Both the position numbers and the translations under genes were made by a program. A stretch of DNA of 45,436 nt. Origin: Chitinophagaceae bacterium. GTDB lineage: Bacteria > Bacteroidota > Bacteroidia > Chitinophagales > Chitinophagaceae. This document shows positions 1-8,556 of the stretch, in pieces; position 1 is the stretch's first letter, and each line of letters opens with the position of its first letter. The stretch spans positions 1-45,436 of the forward strand of contig CANGTM010000008.1 in assembly GCA_947456825.1 (NCBI GenBank), given 5' to 3'. The notes under the pieces are model-generated. The model was not told where the DNA came from, did not search any database, and was given only the letters and a program-made list of their open reading frames with translations.

Positions 1-309
1 CCTAGAAAACAAGGTGGTCGTAGCGATCGGACCATTGCTGCCTGATAGCGCCATGGGAAGATCACCGGAGTGTAACATCGTTGGAATAGGATGCAGCTTA
101 ACCAGCTCATGGGTACTTCCATAGTGATCGGAGTGACCATGTGTATGCATAATGAGTGAGAGATCGGACAACTGTAGTCCCTGCCGACCGAGGGCTTTTA
201 TGATCTTCCTCCCTTCGCCAGGACTACCCGTATCAATCAAGATATTCACCGCTCCTTTGATCAAATAGGCATTGGAGATAGACAGTGGGATGCGATGTAC
301 TCGGTTCAT
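1..309 (-). CDS. MBL-fold metallo-hydrolase, N-terminal part (runs off left edge)
   Basis: The 103 codons visible here start with ATG and stay open to the window edge. The translation begins MNRVHRIPLSISNAYLIKG and carries the metallo-beta-lactamase zinc motif HTHGHSDH at residues 55-62, preceded by the conserved LIDTG strand at 24-28. In this superfamily the motif binds two metal ions and supports hydrolysis of thioesters, lactones or phosphoesters. The substrate cannot be read from this fragment. The ATG overlaps the TGA of the upstream YjbR-type gene (ATGA), so the two are probably translationally coupled. The C-terminal part, including the remaining metal ligands, lies outside the window. 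Confidence 0.85.
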   Translation of the reverse strand, partial: MNRVHRIPLSISNAYLIKGAVNILIDTGSPGEGRKIIKALGRQGLQLSDLSLIMHTHGHSDHYGSTHELVKLHPIPTMLHSGDLPMALSGSNGPIATTTLFSR

Positions 310-668
310 TTTCTAGTCTTAAATTTTGACTTTGGTTTGGACTTTTTGGAAGCGGCCCATATCAACTCGTAAGAATGATCGATCAATTGCCGAACCAGCA
401 CTCCGGGTACCGAGCCATCGAGAAGTACGGTATTCCAATACTTTTTATTCATATGATAGCCAGGCAGTATACCTGTATATTCTTCTCTCAACTGCACTGC
501 TCGGTCGGGATCGCATTTGGCATTAAATCGCAATGGGTCGGTGTCCAATGGGATCAACAAGAACATTTTACCATTTGACTTCAGCACTAGAACATCTGGG
601 CCAAACGGAAGCGACTCCTCAACATCAGGCTTTGCCAGCGCGTAATCGAGCAGTTGCGACAATGTCAT
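306..668 (-). CDS. MmcQ/YjbR family protein
   Basis: This 120-residue protein has the features of the YjbR/MmcQ family (CyaY-like fold): an N-terminal helix, the segment KMFLLIPLDTD near 34-44, and the conserved PGYHMNKKYWNTV block at 69-81. The usual family length is about 115-120 residues, so it is complete. It ends in a lysine-rich tail (residues 108-120), consistent with the suggested nucleic-acid binding of the family. The biological role of the family is not established. It is the first gene of a two-gene minus-strand unit with the MBL-fold hydrolase, overlapping it by four bases. Confidence 0.85.
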   Translation of the reverse strand: MTLSQLLDYALAKPDVEESLPFGPDVLVLKSNGKMFLLIPLDTDPLRFNAKCDPDRAVQLREEYTGILPGYHMNKKYWNTVLLDGSVPGVLVRQLIDHSYELIWAASKKSKPKSKFKTRK

Positions 669-1016
669 AGGTTGAAATTAAATAATTTTTCAAACTGCTT
701 AATATATCTGCCTTGTCGAGATTAGTACTTTAAAAAGGACCCATTTGCCGCAAATGCGGCACTTCTTTGTAGGAAAGATTTTTTCATCAATGTGTTCGGG
801 AAAATACAGAACCGCGCGAATCATTTTGGATTCTTATCAGGCAATTTGTTTTTTACCTGCTGCTAAAGCCGGGCAAGCCGAACAAGGCTGGATGGTGTTC
901 GCTACGCTCACACATCACAATAAGCTGGTCTTACCCAAAGCCTTTCCCACGCCTTCGGCGTGGGCGGTCGTTTTCCCTTGTTCGCTTTTGAAAGCAAGCT
1001 TTGCACGCATCCAACT
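669..1016. other. Intergenic region with several short inverted repeats, no convincing gene
   Basis: Open frames here are long only because they read through the antisense of the tRNA. The stretch contains several short perfect inverted repeats: GCCGCA-AA-TGCGGC at 747-760, CCCACGCC-TTC-GGCGTGGG at 946-964, and AAAGC-AA-GCTTT near 991-1002. None is followed by a clean T-run on either strand, so they are not obvious terminators. They could be remnants of a small intergenic repeat family or protein-binding palindromes. Confidence 0.4.
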
Positions 1017-1047
1017 AAAAAAGCCCTCAACACTTCGTGTTGGGGGC
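1017..1047 (-). terminator. Rho-independent terminator after tRNA-Leu
   Basis: An inverted repeat pairs 1023-1033 with 1037-1047 around a three-base loop, with one mismatch or wobble in the stem. On the minus strand it is followed by six T residues (1017-1022). It lies five bases beyond the tRNA 3' end, so it fits as the tRNA terminator. Confidence 0.85.
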
Positions 1048-1051
1048 TTTG

Positions 1052-1133
1052 TGCCCAGGACTGGATTCGAACCAGCACACCTCGCGGCGCCGCCACCTGA
1101 AGACGGTGCGTCTACCAATTTCGCCACCTGGGC
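1052..1133 (-). tRNA. tRNA-Leu (anticodon CAG)
   Basis: The minus strand folds as a class II tRNA of 82 nt. The 7-bp acceptor stem is GCCCAGG/CCTGGGC with discriminator A. The D-arm contains TTGGTAGA. The anticodon stem CCGTC/GGCGG encloses loop TTCAGGT, giving anticodon CAG. A 12-nt variable arm follows, then a T-arm with TTCGAAT. The bases after the discriminator read CAA, so CCA is not encoded and must be added by the nucleotidyltransferase, which is itself encoded at 3927-5378. Confidence 0.95.
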
Positions 1134-1189
1134 GGGGCGGCAAAGCTAAGAAAAAAGGGGGTATGGGTGCAATACTTTTTTACTGCATT

Positions 1190-2272
1190 TTATACGGTCA
1201 GCAGGCTGCATCCTCTGAGCTCGGCCTGGTCTAGCCGCCCTCTTACCTCAAAAGTTCCATTGGCAAAAACACGCCCATGGTCTTCCGTAGCTATAAAGCA
1301 GCATGAATCGATATTGGCCAGGTCGATAATGTTGAGTGCACCTGTTCCTTCGTTATGTATCGCAAGGGGGTCATTTTCTTCTCGCACGATCACTCGCATC
1401 CAGGGGGGAGATTCAAATAATCCGGCTGCCTTGGACCATCCCTGCGATAGTAATTCGGTCATGCCATATTCCGATCCTATCGTCGATAAACCAAAGGCTT
1501 TTTTTAGTATTTCATGCAATTCTTCGCGTGTTAGTTCGGGGCCGCGGCCTTTCATGCCACCGGTCTCAATTAGCTTGGTGCTGTTCAGCGCTAGAGGAAA
1601 CGCATGAGCCAGGTCTAGCAGCGCAAAGCTTACGCCTAGTAGCAGGGTCGGTTGTTTTTGTTCCTCTAGTTGTAACAGGGTGCTATGTAGTTTTTGCAGA
1701 TCGTGTAAATAAAAACCGCTATGTGGATGTTTGCTTTCCTCGATCAGATGCTTGGTCATGTAGACCAGCGAAGAACTATTTCTTTCCAAGTAGGAGGGGA
1801 GTAACGCTAAAATACACCAGTCGGTGGGCGAGCCAAACTGCCGGACAAAGCCTCGCCTAAAGCTTTTTATATAGAGCAAAGCATCCGCCACCTGGTGAAC
1901 GGAGGGTATGCTTCCGGTGGTACCACTGCTTTCGAAAAGAAGTGGCGTCTGCGCTAAGCCATCTGCGCTTGATTCGTGGGTTAGCGGGGCAATGGCGCCG
2001 TGCACTTGCAACTCCGAGGTGGGGTTAACTGCATGAACCGGTGTGGCAACGACCTGTGCTGTCTTAAAAAAGCCGATCGGTAAAAAGGGGATCTTATCGA
2101 GGGTACTTACACTGGCGGGGTCTACCCCCAGGGCTTCCACAAAGGCACGATAGATGGGGTTTTGGTGATATTGATACCAGAATGCGTCTAGTGCCAGCTG
2201 CTCAAAATGCTCCGGGGTTTGTTCAAATATCTTAACATTCCATTGCGCCCTTATCTCGGTTAGTCGTTGCAA
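1190..2272 (-). CDS. LuxE/PaaK-like acyl-protein synthetase (ANL superfamily)
   Basis: This 360-residue protein has the ANL adenylation P-loop SSGTTGSIPS (115-124), an ETGGMKGRG block (236-244) and SEYGMTEL (267-274), which corresponds to the adenine-binding motif. Length and motifs match the LuxE acyl-protein synthetase branch, which activates carboxylic or fatty acids with ATP. In Bacteroidota such genes occur without luciferase genes and none is seen here, so the substrate is unknown and bioluminescence is not implied. The start is TTG at 2272; no in-frame ATG lies near it. A divergent lipoprotein gene starts 24 bp away, so their promoters must overlap. The tRNA-Leu gene lies downstream on the same strand. 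Confidence 0.8.
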   Translation of the reverse strand: MQRLTEIRAQWNVKIFEQTPEHFEQLALDAFWYQYHQNPIYRAFVEALGVDPASVSTLDKIPFLPIGFFKTAQVVATPVHAVNPTSELQVHGAIAPLTHESSADGLAQTPLLFESSGTTGSIPSVHQVADALLYIKSFRRGFVRQFGSPTDWCILALLPSYLERNSSSLVYMTKHLIEESKHPHSGFYLHDLQKLHSTLLQLEEQKQPTLLLGVSFALLDLAHAFPLALNSTKLIETGGMKGRGPELTREELHEILKKAFGLSTIGSEYGMTELLSQGWSKAAGLFESPPWMRVIVREENDPLAIHNEGTGALNIIDLANIDSCCFIATEDHGRVFANGTFEVRGRLDQAELRGCSLLTV

Positions 2273-2296
2273 ATGCTGTATTTTTGAGTGTATCGT

Positions 2297-2752
2297 ATGA
2301 GAAGCAATTACTTTTTTCTGGTGTTGGCAATGTCGCTGGCGATTGCCTGCAACAAAGATAAGTTTACCAGCGAACCACAGGTGCAGGTCAATTCGATTCA
2401 GCCCTCGGTGGTGCTAAGTGGTAATGTTATCAAATTGTTGGCCAGCTATACCGATCAAGAGGGAGACCTCGACTCTATTTACATTGTCTACAAATGGTTT
2501 AACGCCATCGGAAGCACACGCACAGATACGTTACAGCGCTATCCCATTTCCAGACTGGGGTTACCCGGTTCTTTACGGAAGGCCGATATTCAATTGGAGT
2601 TCGAGTACAATACCTATAATCAACCCGATCTGGTAACATTGCCCGGTGTGCTACGCGATACTACGGCCAGCTTTGGGTTGGTACTGATAGATAAGACACG
2701 CAAGCGAAGCAACTACAGCGAATCGGCCCGTATTCGCCTTCGACGTCCCTGA
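2297..2752 (+). CDS. Predicted lipoprotein of unknown function
   Basis: The ATG at 2297 gives a 151-residue protein with a lipoprotein signal peptide: positive N-terminus, hydrophobic core and lipobox LAIAC with Cys18. A GTG nine bases upstream would only add three residues. The mature part begins with charged residues and contains YTDQEGDLDSIYI, an acidic turn like those in beta-sandwich surface lipoproteins of Bacteroidota. I do not recognise a named family. It is probably anchored in the outer membrane. It precedes the M42 peptidase by 25 bp and may be cotranscribed with it. Confidence 0.75.
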   Translation: MRSNYFFLVLAMSLAIACNKDKFTSEPQVQVNSIQPSVVLSGNVIKLLASYTDQEGDLDSIYIVYKWFNAIGSTRTDTLQRYPISRLGLPGSLRKADIQLEFEYNTYNQPDLVTLPGVLRDTTASFGLVLIDKTRKRSNYSESARIRLRRP

Positions 2753-2777
2753 TTTTTGACTGCTAATAATTTTACCT

Positions 2778-3893
2778 ATGGCCAAGAGTACCGCAAAGAC
2801 CGCTGCCCGATCTATTTTAACCAGCGATTCTTTTCACTTCTTTAGAAACTATATCAATAACGCCTCACCCGTCGGTTTCGAGACTTGGGGGCAAAAGCTG
2901 TGGCTGGAGTACCTCAAGCCCTATGTGGATACCCATTTCGTGGATCCGTACGGAACGGCAGTGGGAGTGATCAATCCTACGCATCCTTTTAAGGTGGTCA
3001 TAGAGGCTCATGCCGATGAGATCAGTTGGTTTGTCAATTACATTACGGCCGACGGCTTACTCTATCTAAAAAGAAACGGAGGGGTCGATCATCAAACGGC
3101 CCCTGCATCGCGGGTCATCATTCATGGAAAAAAAGGACCTGTAAAAGCGGTATTCGGATGGCCTGCCATTCATACTCGTCTGGGTGCGCCCGAGCAAAAA
3201 GAACCCACCCCTCGCACCGATAACTTATGGCTCGATTGCGGCGCCCGCTCCAAGAAAGAGGTTCAGCAACTGGGTATTCATATTGGAGCGGTGGTTACCT
3301 ATCAGGATGGCTTCGACGAGTTGGCCAATGGCAATTATATCGGTCGCGCTTTCGATAATCGTATTGGCGGCTTCATGATCGCCGAGGTGGCCAGACTTCT
3401 CAAGCAGAACAAAAAGAAACTACCCTACGGTCTCTATGTGGTCAATGCCGTTCAAGAAGAGATCGGGTTGCGAGGGGCAGAGATGATCGCCCGGCGCATC
3501 AAGCCTAATATCGCAGTAGTGACCGACGTAACGCACGATACGACCACGCCGCTTATCAATAAGAATATTGAGGGGGATGTGGCAACAGGCAAAGGACCAT
3601 CGCTTTCGTATGCCCCGGCGGTGCATAATAAACTGCTGGCATTGGTAGAGAAGGTGGCCGAACAAAAGAAGATCCCTGTGCAATGGAGAGCTCTTAGTCG
3701 CAGCACCGGAACCGATACCGATTCCTTTGCTTACTCCAACGATGGTTGTCCATCGGTTCTCATCTCGATTCCGCTTCGCTATATGCACACTACGGTAGAG
3801 ATGTTGCACCGTGATGATATTGAAAATACCATCCGTCTTATGTACGAGACGCTGCTGCAATTAAGTCCTAAGACCAATCTTAGCTATCTCTGA
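2778..3893 (+). CDS. M42 family metallo-aminopeptidase
   Basis: This 371-residue protein matches the M42 (glutamyl aminopeptidase, FrvX/cellulase M) family. The expected dinuclear metal ligands and catalytic residues are visible: H78 and D80 in EAHADE, D193 in AFDNRIGG, the catalytic pair E227-E228 in VQEEIG, D250 in VTDVTHD and H337 in RYMHTTVE. Family members are cytosolic, often dodecameric aminopeptidases that trim short peptides. There is no signal peptide, and the length is normal for the family. The gene follows a lipoprotein gene by 25 bp and ends 33 bp before the CCA-adding enzyme. Confidence 0.95.
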   Translation: MAKSTAKTAARSILTSDSFHFFRNYINNASPVGFETWGQKLWLEYLKPYVDTHFVDPYGTAVGVINPTHPFKVVIEAHADEISWFVNYITADGLLYLKRNGGVDHQTAPASRVIIHGKKGPVKAVFGWPAIHTRLGAPEQKEPTPRTDNLWLDCGARSKKEVQQLGIHIGAVVTYQDGFDELANGNYIGRAFDNRIGGFMIAEVARLLKQNKKKLPYGLYVVNAVQEEIGLRGAEMIARRIKPNIAVVTDVTHDTTTPLINKNIEGDVATGKGPSLSYAPAVHNKLLALVEKVAEQKKIPVQWRALSRSTGTDTDSFAYSNDGCPSVLISIPLRYMHTTVEMLHRDDIENTIRLMYETLLQLSPKTNLSYL

Positions 3894-3913
3894 CCTACTT
3901 GCGGGCTATACAG

Positions 3914-3921
3914 TAACTTTG
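3914..3921 (+). promoter_or_regulatory. TAnnTTTG -7 element upstream of cca
   Basis: TAACTTTG matches the Bacteroidota sigma-ABfr -7 consensus TAnnTTTG and ends five bases before the GTG start of cca. I see no good TTTG -33 box at the usual spacing, so the call rests on the -7 box and its position. Confidence 0.5.
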
Positions 3922-3926
3922 CCCCG

Positions 3927-5378
3927 GTGGATATCAATTGTACACAACAAGAACTGGCCTTGCTGCAAGAAGTGGCCAACGCCGCTGGAGCACTCGATCG
4001 CGAGACCTATCTGGTCGGTGGATTTGTGCGCGATAAGTTATTGGGTCGCCCCACTACCGATATCGATTTTGTTTGTGTGGGTGATGCACTTGAACTGGCG
4101 GCTGCCGTAGCTGCACGTTTTAGACCTGCTCCTCATGTAGATTATTTTAAGACGTTTGGAACGGCTCATTTGTTGCTACGTTCGGGTGTGTCCGATCTGC
4201 CTCCCTATGATCTGGAGTTTGTAGGTGCCCGCAAGGAGAGTTATCAACCTACTTCTCGCAAGCCTAGCGTAGAACCCGGTACGCTCAGTGACGATCAGTT
4301 ACGACGCGATTTTACCATAAATGCACTAGCCGTCAGTTTACAAAAGGAGAACTTCGGCAAGCTGATAGATCCTTTCGGCGGTATTGGCGATCTCGATAAA
4401 GGCATCATACGTACACCGCTTTCTCCCGATACCACATTCAGCGATGATCCGCTACGGATGATGCGCGCTATTCGCTTTGCCACCCAACTTGGGTTTAGTA
4501 TCGAGCCCGGTACTTGGCAGGGGATCGTAGACAATGCGGCGCGCATTCGTATCATATCGCAAGAACGCATTACCGAAGAGCTCAATAAGATCATTGATGC
4601 TAAGACACCTTCAGTGGGTTTTGATCTTCTCTATAAGAGCGGGCTGCTGCAGTTGATCTTTCCTCAATTGGTGGCCCTGGTCGGTGCTGAGTACAAAGAC
4701 GGGCAGGGGCACAAGGATAATTTTTACCATACGCTGCAGGTGCTCGACAATGTGGCCAATGGTAGCAACGATCGTTGGCTGCGCTGGGCGGCCTTGTTGC
4801 ACGATATTGCCAAGCCGGCTACCAAGCGATTCGAAGAGGGGCACGGCTGGACCTTCCATGGACACGAAGTAGTAGGGGGGCGCATGGTGCCCAAGATCTT
4901 TACGGCACTAAAGCTTCCGTTGAACGAAAAAATGAAATTCGTGCGAAAGTTGGTCGAATTGCATTTGCGTCCTATCAGCCTTACCAAAGAGAATATCACC
5001 GATTCGGCGGTAAGAAGATTGCTGTTTGATGCCGGAGACGACTTTGAGTCGTTGATGATGCTGTGCGAGGCTGATATCACATCCAAGAACAAGCAGAAGG
5101 TAAAACGTTTTCTGGATAATTTTTGCTGGGTACGCCAGCGCTGCCGCGAAGTCGAAGAAAAGGATCATGTTCGCAATTGGCAGCCTCCGATAACAGGGGA
5201 GTTGATCATGGAGGTCTTTGGATTGTCTCCCTCCAAACCGGTCGGTATCATCAAAGATGCCATCAAGGATGCCATGCTCGACGGGGAGATCCCAAATTCG
5301 TACGAAGCGGCGTATGAGTTTATGATCAAAAAAGCAGCCGAGCTCGGTTTACGGCCACTGCAAGGCACCAGCCACTGA
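3927..5378 (+). CDS. cca: CCA tRNA nucleotidyltransferase with HD domain
   Basis: The protein is 483 residues long. Its N-terminal polymerase-beta-like nucleotidyltransferase domain has GGFVRD (31-36) followed by the catalytic aspartates in TDIDF (D45, D47). The central poly(A) polymerase-type RNA-binding part includes DQLRRDFTINALA and DPLRMMRAIRFA. A C-terminal HD domain has LLHDIAKP (H292-D293). The enzyme adds or repairs the 3' CCA end of tRNAs using CTP and ATP. The only tRNA gene in the window lacks an encoded CCA. The GTG start is chosen because a TAACTTTG box sits directly in front and no suitable ATG exists before the catalytic motif. Confidence 0.93.
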   Translation: MDINCTQQELALLQEVANAAGALDRETYLVGGFVRDKLLGRPTTDIDFVCVGDALELAAAVAARFRPAPHVDYFKTFGTAHLLLRSGVSDLPPYDLEFVGARKESYQPTSRKPSVEPGTLSDDQLRRDFTINALAVSLQKENFGKLIDPFGGIGDLDKGIIRTPLSPDTTFSDDPLRMMRAIRFATQLGFSIEPGTWQGIVDNAARIRIISQERITEELNKIIDAKTPSVGFDLLYKSGLLQLIFPQLVALVGAEYKDGQGHKDNFYHTLQVLDNVANGSNDRWLRWAALLHDIAKPATKRFEEGHGWTFHGHEVVGGRMVPKIFTALKLPLNEKMKFVRKLVELHLRPISLTKENITDSAVRRLLFDAGDDFESLMMLCEADITSKNKQKVKRFLDNFCWVRQRCREVEEKDHVRNWQPPITGELIMEVFGLSPSKPVGIIKDAIKDAMLDGEIPNSYEAAYEFMIKKAAELGLRPLQGTSH

Positions 5379-5403
5379 GCCATGCTTTCTATTGATATTA
5401 TTG

Positions 5404-5411
5404 TAGCTTTG
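5404..5411 (+). promoter_or_regulatory. TAnnTTTG -7 element upstream of the pRiA4b-like gene
   Basis: TAGCTTTG matches the Bacteroidota -7 consensus and ends six bases before the ATG at 5418. It suggests an independent, possibly leaderless transcript rather than only read-through from cca. Confidence 0.5.
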
Positions 5412-5417
5412 TAAGCT

Positions 5418-5978
5418 ATGCCGATACTAAAATTCAGGGCTTACTTCGAAGAGGACGAAACGGTGTACCGCGATGTGGCCATCCGACCCTCGCAGCATTT
5501 TAAGCAGTTGCACGATACGATCCTGAAGGCCTATGAATTCGATAGCAAGCACCAGGCCACGTTCTTTCGTAGTAACGACAAGTGGCAACGTGGTCGTGAG
5601 ATCAGCTTGGCAGTCTATGAAAAGGCGTATCAGGCACCTCCTTTATTGATGGATGAGACCACGATCGGTTCTGAGATCAAGGGGCCCAACCAGCGATTTA
5701 TTTATGTTTACGACTTTGAAAAGAACTGGAATTTTTTGCTGGAGTTGATCCAGGTGATCAAAGAAGAAGATCCTTCGCTCTCTTATCCGGTCATTACTCG
5801 TACAGAGGGGTTGGCGCCCAGTCAATATGGTACGAAGGCGCTGTTGGGCGAAAAATTCGCCGATATAGAAGAAAAGTATGATCTCTCCGGGAGTGAAGAG
5901 GGTTTTGGAGAAAAGGACGAAGAAGGGGAGGATATTGGTTTTGACGAGACTGCCACAGCGGAGGATGAGCCGGAATAA
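5418..5978 (+). CDS. Plasmid pRiA4b ORF-3-like family protein
   Basis: This 186-residue protein resembles the pRiA4b ORF-3 family (IS1096 TnpR-like). Typical features are the opening ILKFRAYFEEDETVYRDV, the segment FKQLHDTILKAYEF near 29-42, and the YVYDFEKNWNFLLEL block near 96-110. The family occurs on plasmids, in transposons and on chromosomes, and its function is unknown. Here nothing around it suggests mobility. The last 35 or so residues are very acidic (runs of E and D), a tail seen in Bacteroidota versions. It lies between cca and miaA, nine bases before the first possible miaA start. Confidence 0.8.
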   Translation: MPILKFRAYFEEDETVYRDVAIRPSQHFKQLHDTILKAYEFDSKHQATFFRSNDKWQRGREISLAVYEKAYQAPPLLMDETTIGSEIKGPNQRFIYVYDFEKNWNFLLELIQVIKEEDPSLSYPVITRTEGLAPSQYGTKALLGEKFADIEEKYDLSGSEEGFGEKDEEGEDIGFDETATAEDEPE

Positions 5979-5987
5979 AAGGTCCTG

Positions 5988-6926
5988 GTGGCATATAAAG
6001 ATCAAAACAGGCGAAGCATAAGAGCCCACGTGAATCAACAGCCCCATAGAATTATTGCTATTGCAGGCCCGACCGCCGTGGGAAAAACCAGCCTGGCCAT
6101 TGCGGTGGCCTCTCATTTGCAAGTACCCATTCTTTCTTTTGATAGCCGGCAATGTTATAGCGAACTCTCTATAGGTGTGGCCAGGCCATCTGCGGATCAA
6201 CTGGAGCAGGTGCCTCATTATTTTATCGCCGATCATAGTATTGCGTCATCGGTCAGTGCCGCCTATTACGAACAGTACGCTACCCAAAAAGTGGCTGAAT
6301 TAACCGCCAGGTACGGACAGGTGGTGATGGTGGGCGGAACTGGTCTTTACTGGAAGGCATTTTGGGAGGGGTTAGACGCGATTCCCGACATAGACCCCTC
6401 CATTCGTAGTGGTATCATTGTCCACTATGAGCAAGAAGGCATGGCGTGGTTGCATGCCACGCTGGCCAGCGAGGATCCGCATTATGCCGCCGCCGGCGAA
6501 ATGCACAATCCCCAGCGGATGATGCGGGCGCTCGAGGTGATGCGTTTTACGCAAAAGAGTATTTTGTCTTTTCAACAGGGCCAGGTTAAGCAGCAGCCTT
6601 ACGAATTATTGGCCATCGGCCTGCAGTTGCCCCGCCCCGAACTAAACCAGCGAATTGAGCAGCGGGTAGATAAGATGATGGAAGAGGGGTTGCTCAATGA
6701 GGTGGAGTTGCTAATAAATAAAAAAGATTTAAACGCATTAAATACAGTTGGTTATAAAGAGTTATTTCAATATTTACAAAAAGAGATTTCTCTTCAAGAG
6801 GCCATCGCGCTCATCAAACAAAATACCCGCCAATATGCCAAACGTCAGATGACCTGGTTTACAAAAGATCCTCTATTTCGGTGGTTTTCGCCCGATCAGG
6901 GAAAGGAGGTGATTAGGTTACTTTAA
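5988..6926 (+). CDS. miaA: tRNA dimethylallyltransferase
   Basis: The product prenylates A37 of tRNAs reading UNN codons, using dimethylallyl diphosphate. It has the P-loop GPTAVGKT (27-34), the DSRQ motif (52-55) that contacts A37, and the GGTGLYWKAFWEGL segment. Total length from the first GTG is 312 residues, normal for MiaA. Two starts are possible: GTG at 5988, or GTG at 6030, which would leave seven residues before the first strand and fits most homologues better. There is no ATG option. Its TAA stop overlaps the stop of convergent pdxJ within TTAA. Confidence 0.95.
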   Translation: MAYKDQNRRSIRAHVNQQPHRIIAIAGPTAVGKTSLAIAVASHLQVPILSFDSRQCYSELSIGVARPSADQLEQVPHYFIADHSIASSVSAAYYEQYATQKVAELTARYGQVVMVGGTGLYWKAFWEGLDAIPDIDPSIRSGIIVHYEQEGMAWLHATLASEDPHYAAAGEMHNPQRMMRALEVMRFTQKSILSFQQGQVKQQPYELLAIGLQLPRPELNQRIEQRVDKMMEEGLLNEVELLINKKDLNALNTVGYKELFQYLQKEISLQEAIALIKQNTRQYAKRQMTWFTKDPLFRWFSPDQGKEVIRLL

Positions 6927-7648
6927 ACAACAAGCAGCTGCCTTTTGTAGAGCTGAATGGTGTTGGATAAGCCGAGGTATAGGGCATCGCAAATCAGGGC
7001 ATGGCCAATGCTCACCTCTTGCAGCCAGGGTATGGACTTACAAAAAAAGTGCAGGTTGTGAAGGTCCAGATCGTGACCGGCGTTTACGCCCAGCGAACAA
7101 TCACGAGCCATTGCCGCTGCCGCGATATAGGCTTCGATGGCTTCACCCCCTTTGTTCAAACTGTACTGTTTGGCATAGTGCTCGGTGTACAACTCAACGC
7201 GGTCGGTGCCGGTGTTGGCTGCGGCCTTTATCAATTCGGGCACAGGATCTACAAAGATGCTTACTCGTATACCGGCCGATCTAAAGATGGCGATGGTTTC
7301 CGTAAGATAATCTCGATGCTTAATAGTATCCCATCCATGATCGCTGGTTAGTTGTCCCTGTTCGTCGGGTACAAGGGTTACCTGGTCGGGGCGGGTGGCT
7401 AGTACCAAGTCCATGAATTTTTGCTCGCGGCAATTTCCCTCTATATTTAGTTCGGTGCTGATGATCTTCTTGATCTCGGTCACATCGCTGTAACGAATAT
7501 GTCTTTCGTCGGGTCGGGGGTGCACGGTAATACCATCGGCACCCATTTGCTGTACATCGATGGCTACCTGCAGCACATTAGGATTGTTGCCACCCCTCGC
7601 ATTGCGCAGCGTGGCGAATTTGTTGATGTTTACCGAGAGCTTGGTCAT
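6923..7648 (-). CDS. pdxJ: Pyridoxine 5'-phosphate synthase
   Basis: PdxJ condenses 1-deoxyxylulose 5-phosphate with 3-amino-2-oxopropyl phosphate to give pyridoxine 5'-phosphate, the last ring-forming step of DXP-dependent vitamin B6 synthesis. The 241-residue protein is of normal length and shows LSVNINKFATLRNARGG at the N-terminus, GITVHPRPDERHI, the IEGNCREQKF strand with its catalytic glutamate, and VNAGHDLDLHNL with the catalytic histidine. PLP-dependent gcvP is also in this window, but that is not specific linkage. It is monocistronic or the end of a short unit and meets miaA tail to tail. Confidence 0.95.
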   Translation of the reverse strand: MTKLSVNINKFATLRNARGGNNPNVLQVAIDVQQMGADGITVHPRPDERHIRYSDVTEIKKIISTELNIEGNCREQKFMDLVLATRPDQVTLVPDEQGQLTSDHGWDTIKHRDYLTETIAIFRSAGIRVSIFVDPVPELIKAAANTGTDRVELYTEHYAKQYSLNKGGEAIEAYIAAAAMARDCSLGVNAGHDLDLHNLHFFCKSIPWLQEVSIGHALICDALYLGLSNTIQLYKRQLLVV

Positions 7649-7698
7649 AGAAAAATTAAATCAGCATAATGGCAATGTAGCGGGGCAAAGATACGCTC

Positions 7699-8487
7699 CT
7701 AGCATTCTTTCCAGGTATGATCGGCCAATAACTGTACGGCGGCCACGAATCGTTTGAATGGCAGTGAAGCGCCCCATTCTTTGGGAGCTACCAACGAAAG
7801 TAGGTGCTGGCCATCTTTTTTTTCGTAGAGGTAGTAGTGTTGTCCGATGTTGGGTGTAAACGATAGTTTAGCCTCATAGATCTTGAGAGAGAGATCTTTT
7901 CGTTGTTGAATCTCTTGGGCCTGTAAGGCGAGCAGTTCTATTTGTTTACGGATCTGGTCGAGCTGCATGTTGGTCTGCTCCTCCATAGCTACCAGCGCCT
8001 TGTGTTTGATGACCCCTTCTTCGGTGGGTTTGATCACGGCACCCGATACGGAGGCTGCATAGGGGAGCACGCTCATTTGTTTATGATAGAACTCCACATC
8101 ACGATAATCCTTGCCATTTTCATCGAGACCCTCTTGGGTAATTCGTAAATAGCCGTTGGGCATTATCTCGTGAACAATGCGGTGGAGCTGCTCATTTTTT
8201 TTGTAAAAGCATATTTCGAAGGTGATCCCGTCGATCACCTCGGCCCTGGCCCCATCAGCCTCTCCTTCTTCGTTATAAGCCTGCAGCTGCCCATCGGCCA
8301 ATAAGGTATAGCCGGCAGAAAAGGCTTGGTTCTCGATACTCACCCAATTTTGAAAAATACGCAGCTCTTTTTTGTTTTCGGAGGCCTCAACACGATAAAT
8401 ACCGCTTTTGGGGCGTTGTTTTTTCTCGTACGTTCCCTTTTCAGGAAACAGTTGCCACGATGCCAGAAAGTTATAGGCTTGAACCAT
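7699..8487 (-). CDS. DUF2452 domain protein
   Basis: This 262-residue protein has an N-terminal region (1-130) that reads like a small beta-barrel domain with many aromatic strands. Its C-terminal part (about 167-262) matches what I know of DUF2452: a helical DQIRKQIELLALQAQEIQ segment, IYEAKLSF, the YYLYEKKDGQ strand, VAPKEWG, and RFVAAVQLLADHTW. The function of the domain is unknown. There is no signal peptide, so it is probably cytoplasmic. A TATTTTTG box at 8502-8509 on the minus strand is a plausible -7 element, with a divergent M48 protease gene beyond it. Confidence 0.75.
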   Translation of the reverse strand: MVQAYNFLASWQLFPEKGTYEKKQRPKSGIYRVEASENKKELRIFQNWVSIENQAFSAGYTLLADGQLQAYNEEGEADGARAEVIDGITFEICFYKKNEQLHRIVHEIMPNGYLRITQEGLDENGKDYRDVEFYHKQMSVLPYAASVSGAVIKPTEEGVIKHKALVAMEEQTNMQLDQIRKQIELLALQAQEIQQRKDLSLKIYEAKLSFTPNIGQHYYLYEKKDGQHLLSLVAPKEWGASLPFKRFVAAVQLLADHTWKEC

Positions 8488-8556
8488 ACGTTAAACTATT
8501 ACAAAAATAGCTTCGAAAAGTTGCCTCTCTGTCTATCTTTAGGTCTCTATAACTGC

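Noticed and set aside
745-1149. Open frame of about 134 codons across tRNA-Leu
   Set aside because: It reads the antisense of the tRNA (the typical GFEPAHL-type artefact) and the terminator; no family similarity or signal.
1190-2272. Bioluminescence (lux) locus
   Set aside because: Only a LuxE-like ligase is present; no luxA, luxB, luxC or luxD.
5418-5978. Mobile element passenger gene (pRiA4b/IS1096-like)
   Set aside because: The family name recalls mobile elements, but there is no transposase, terminal repeat or target duplication nearby.
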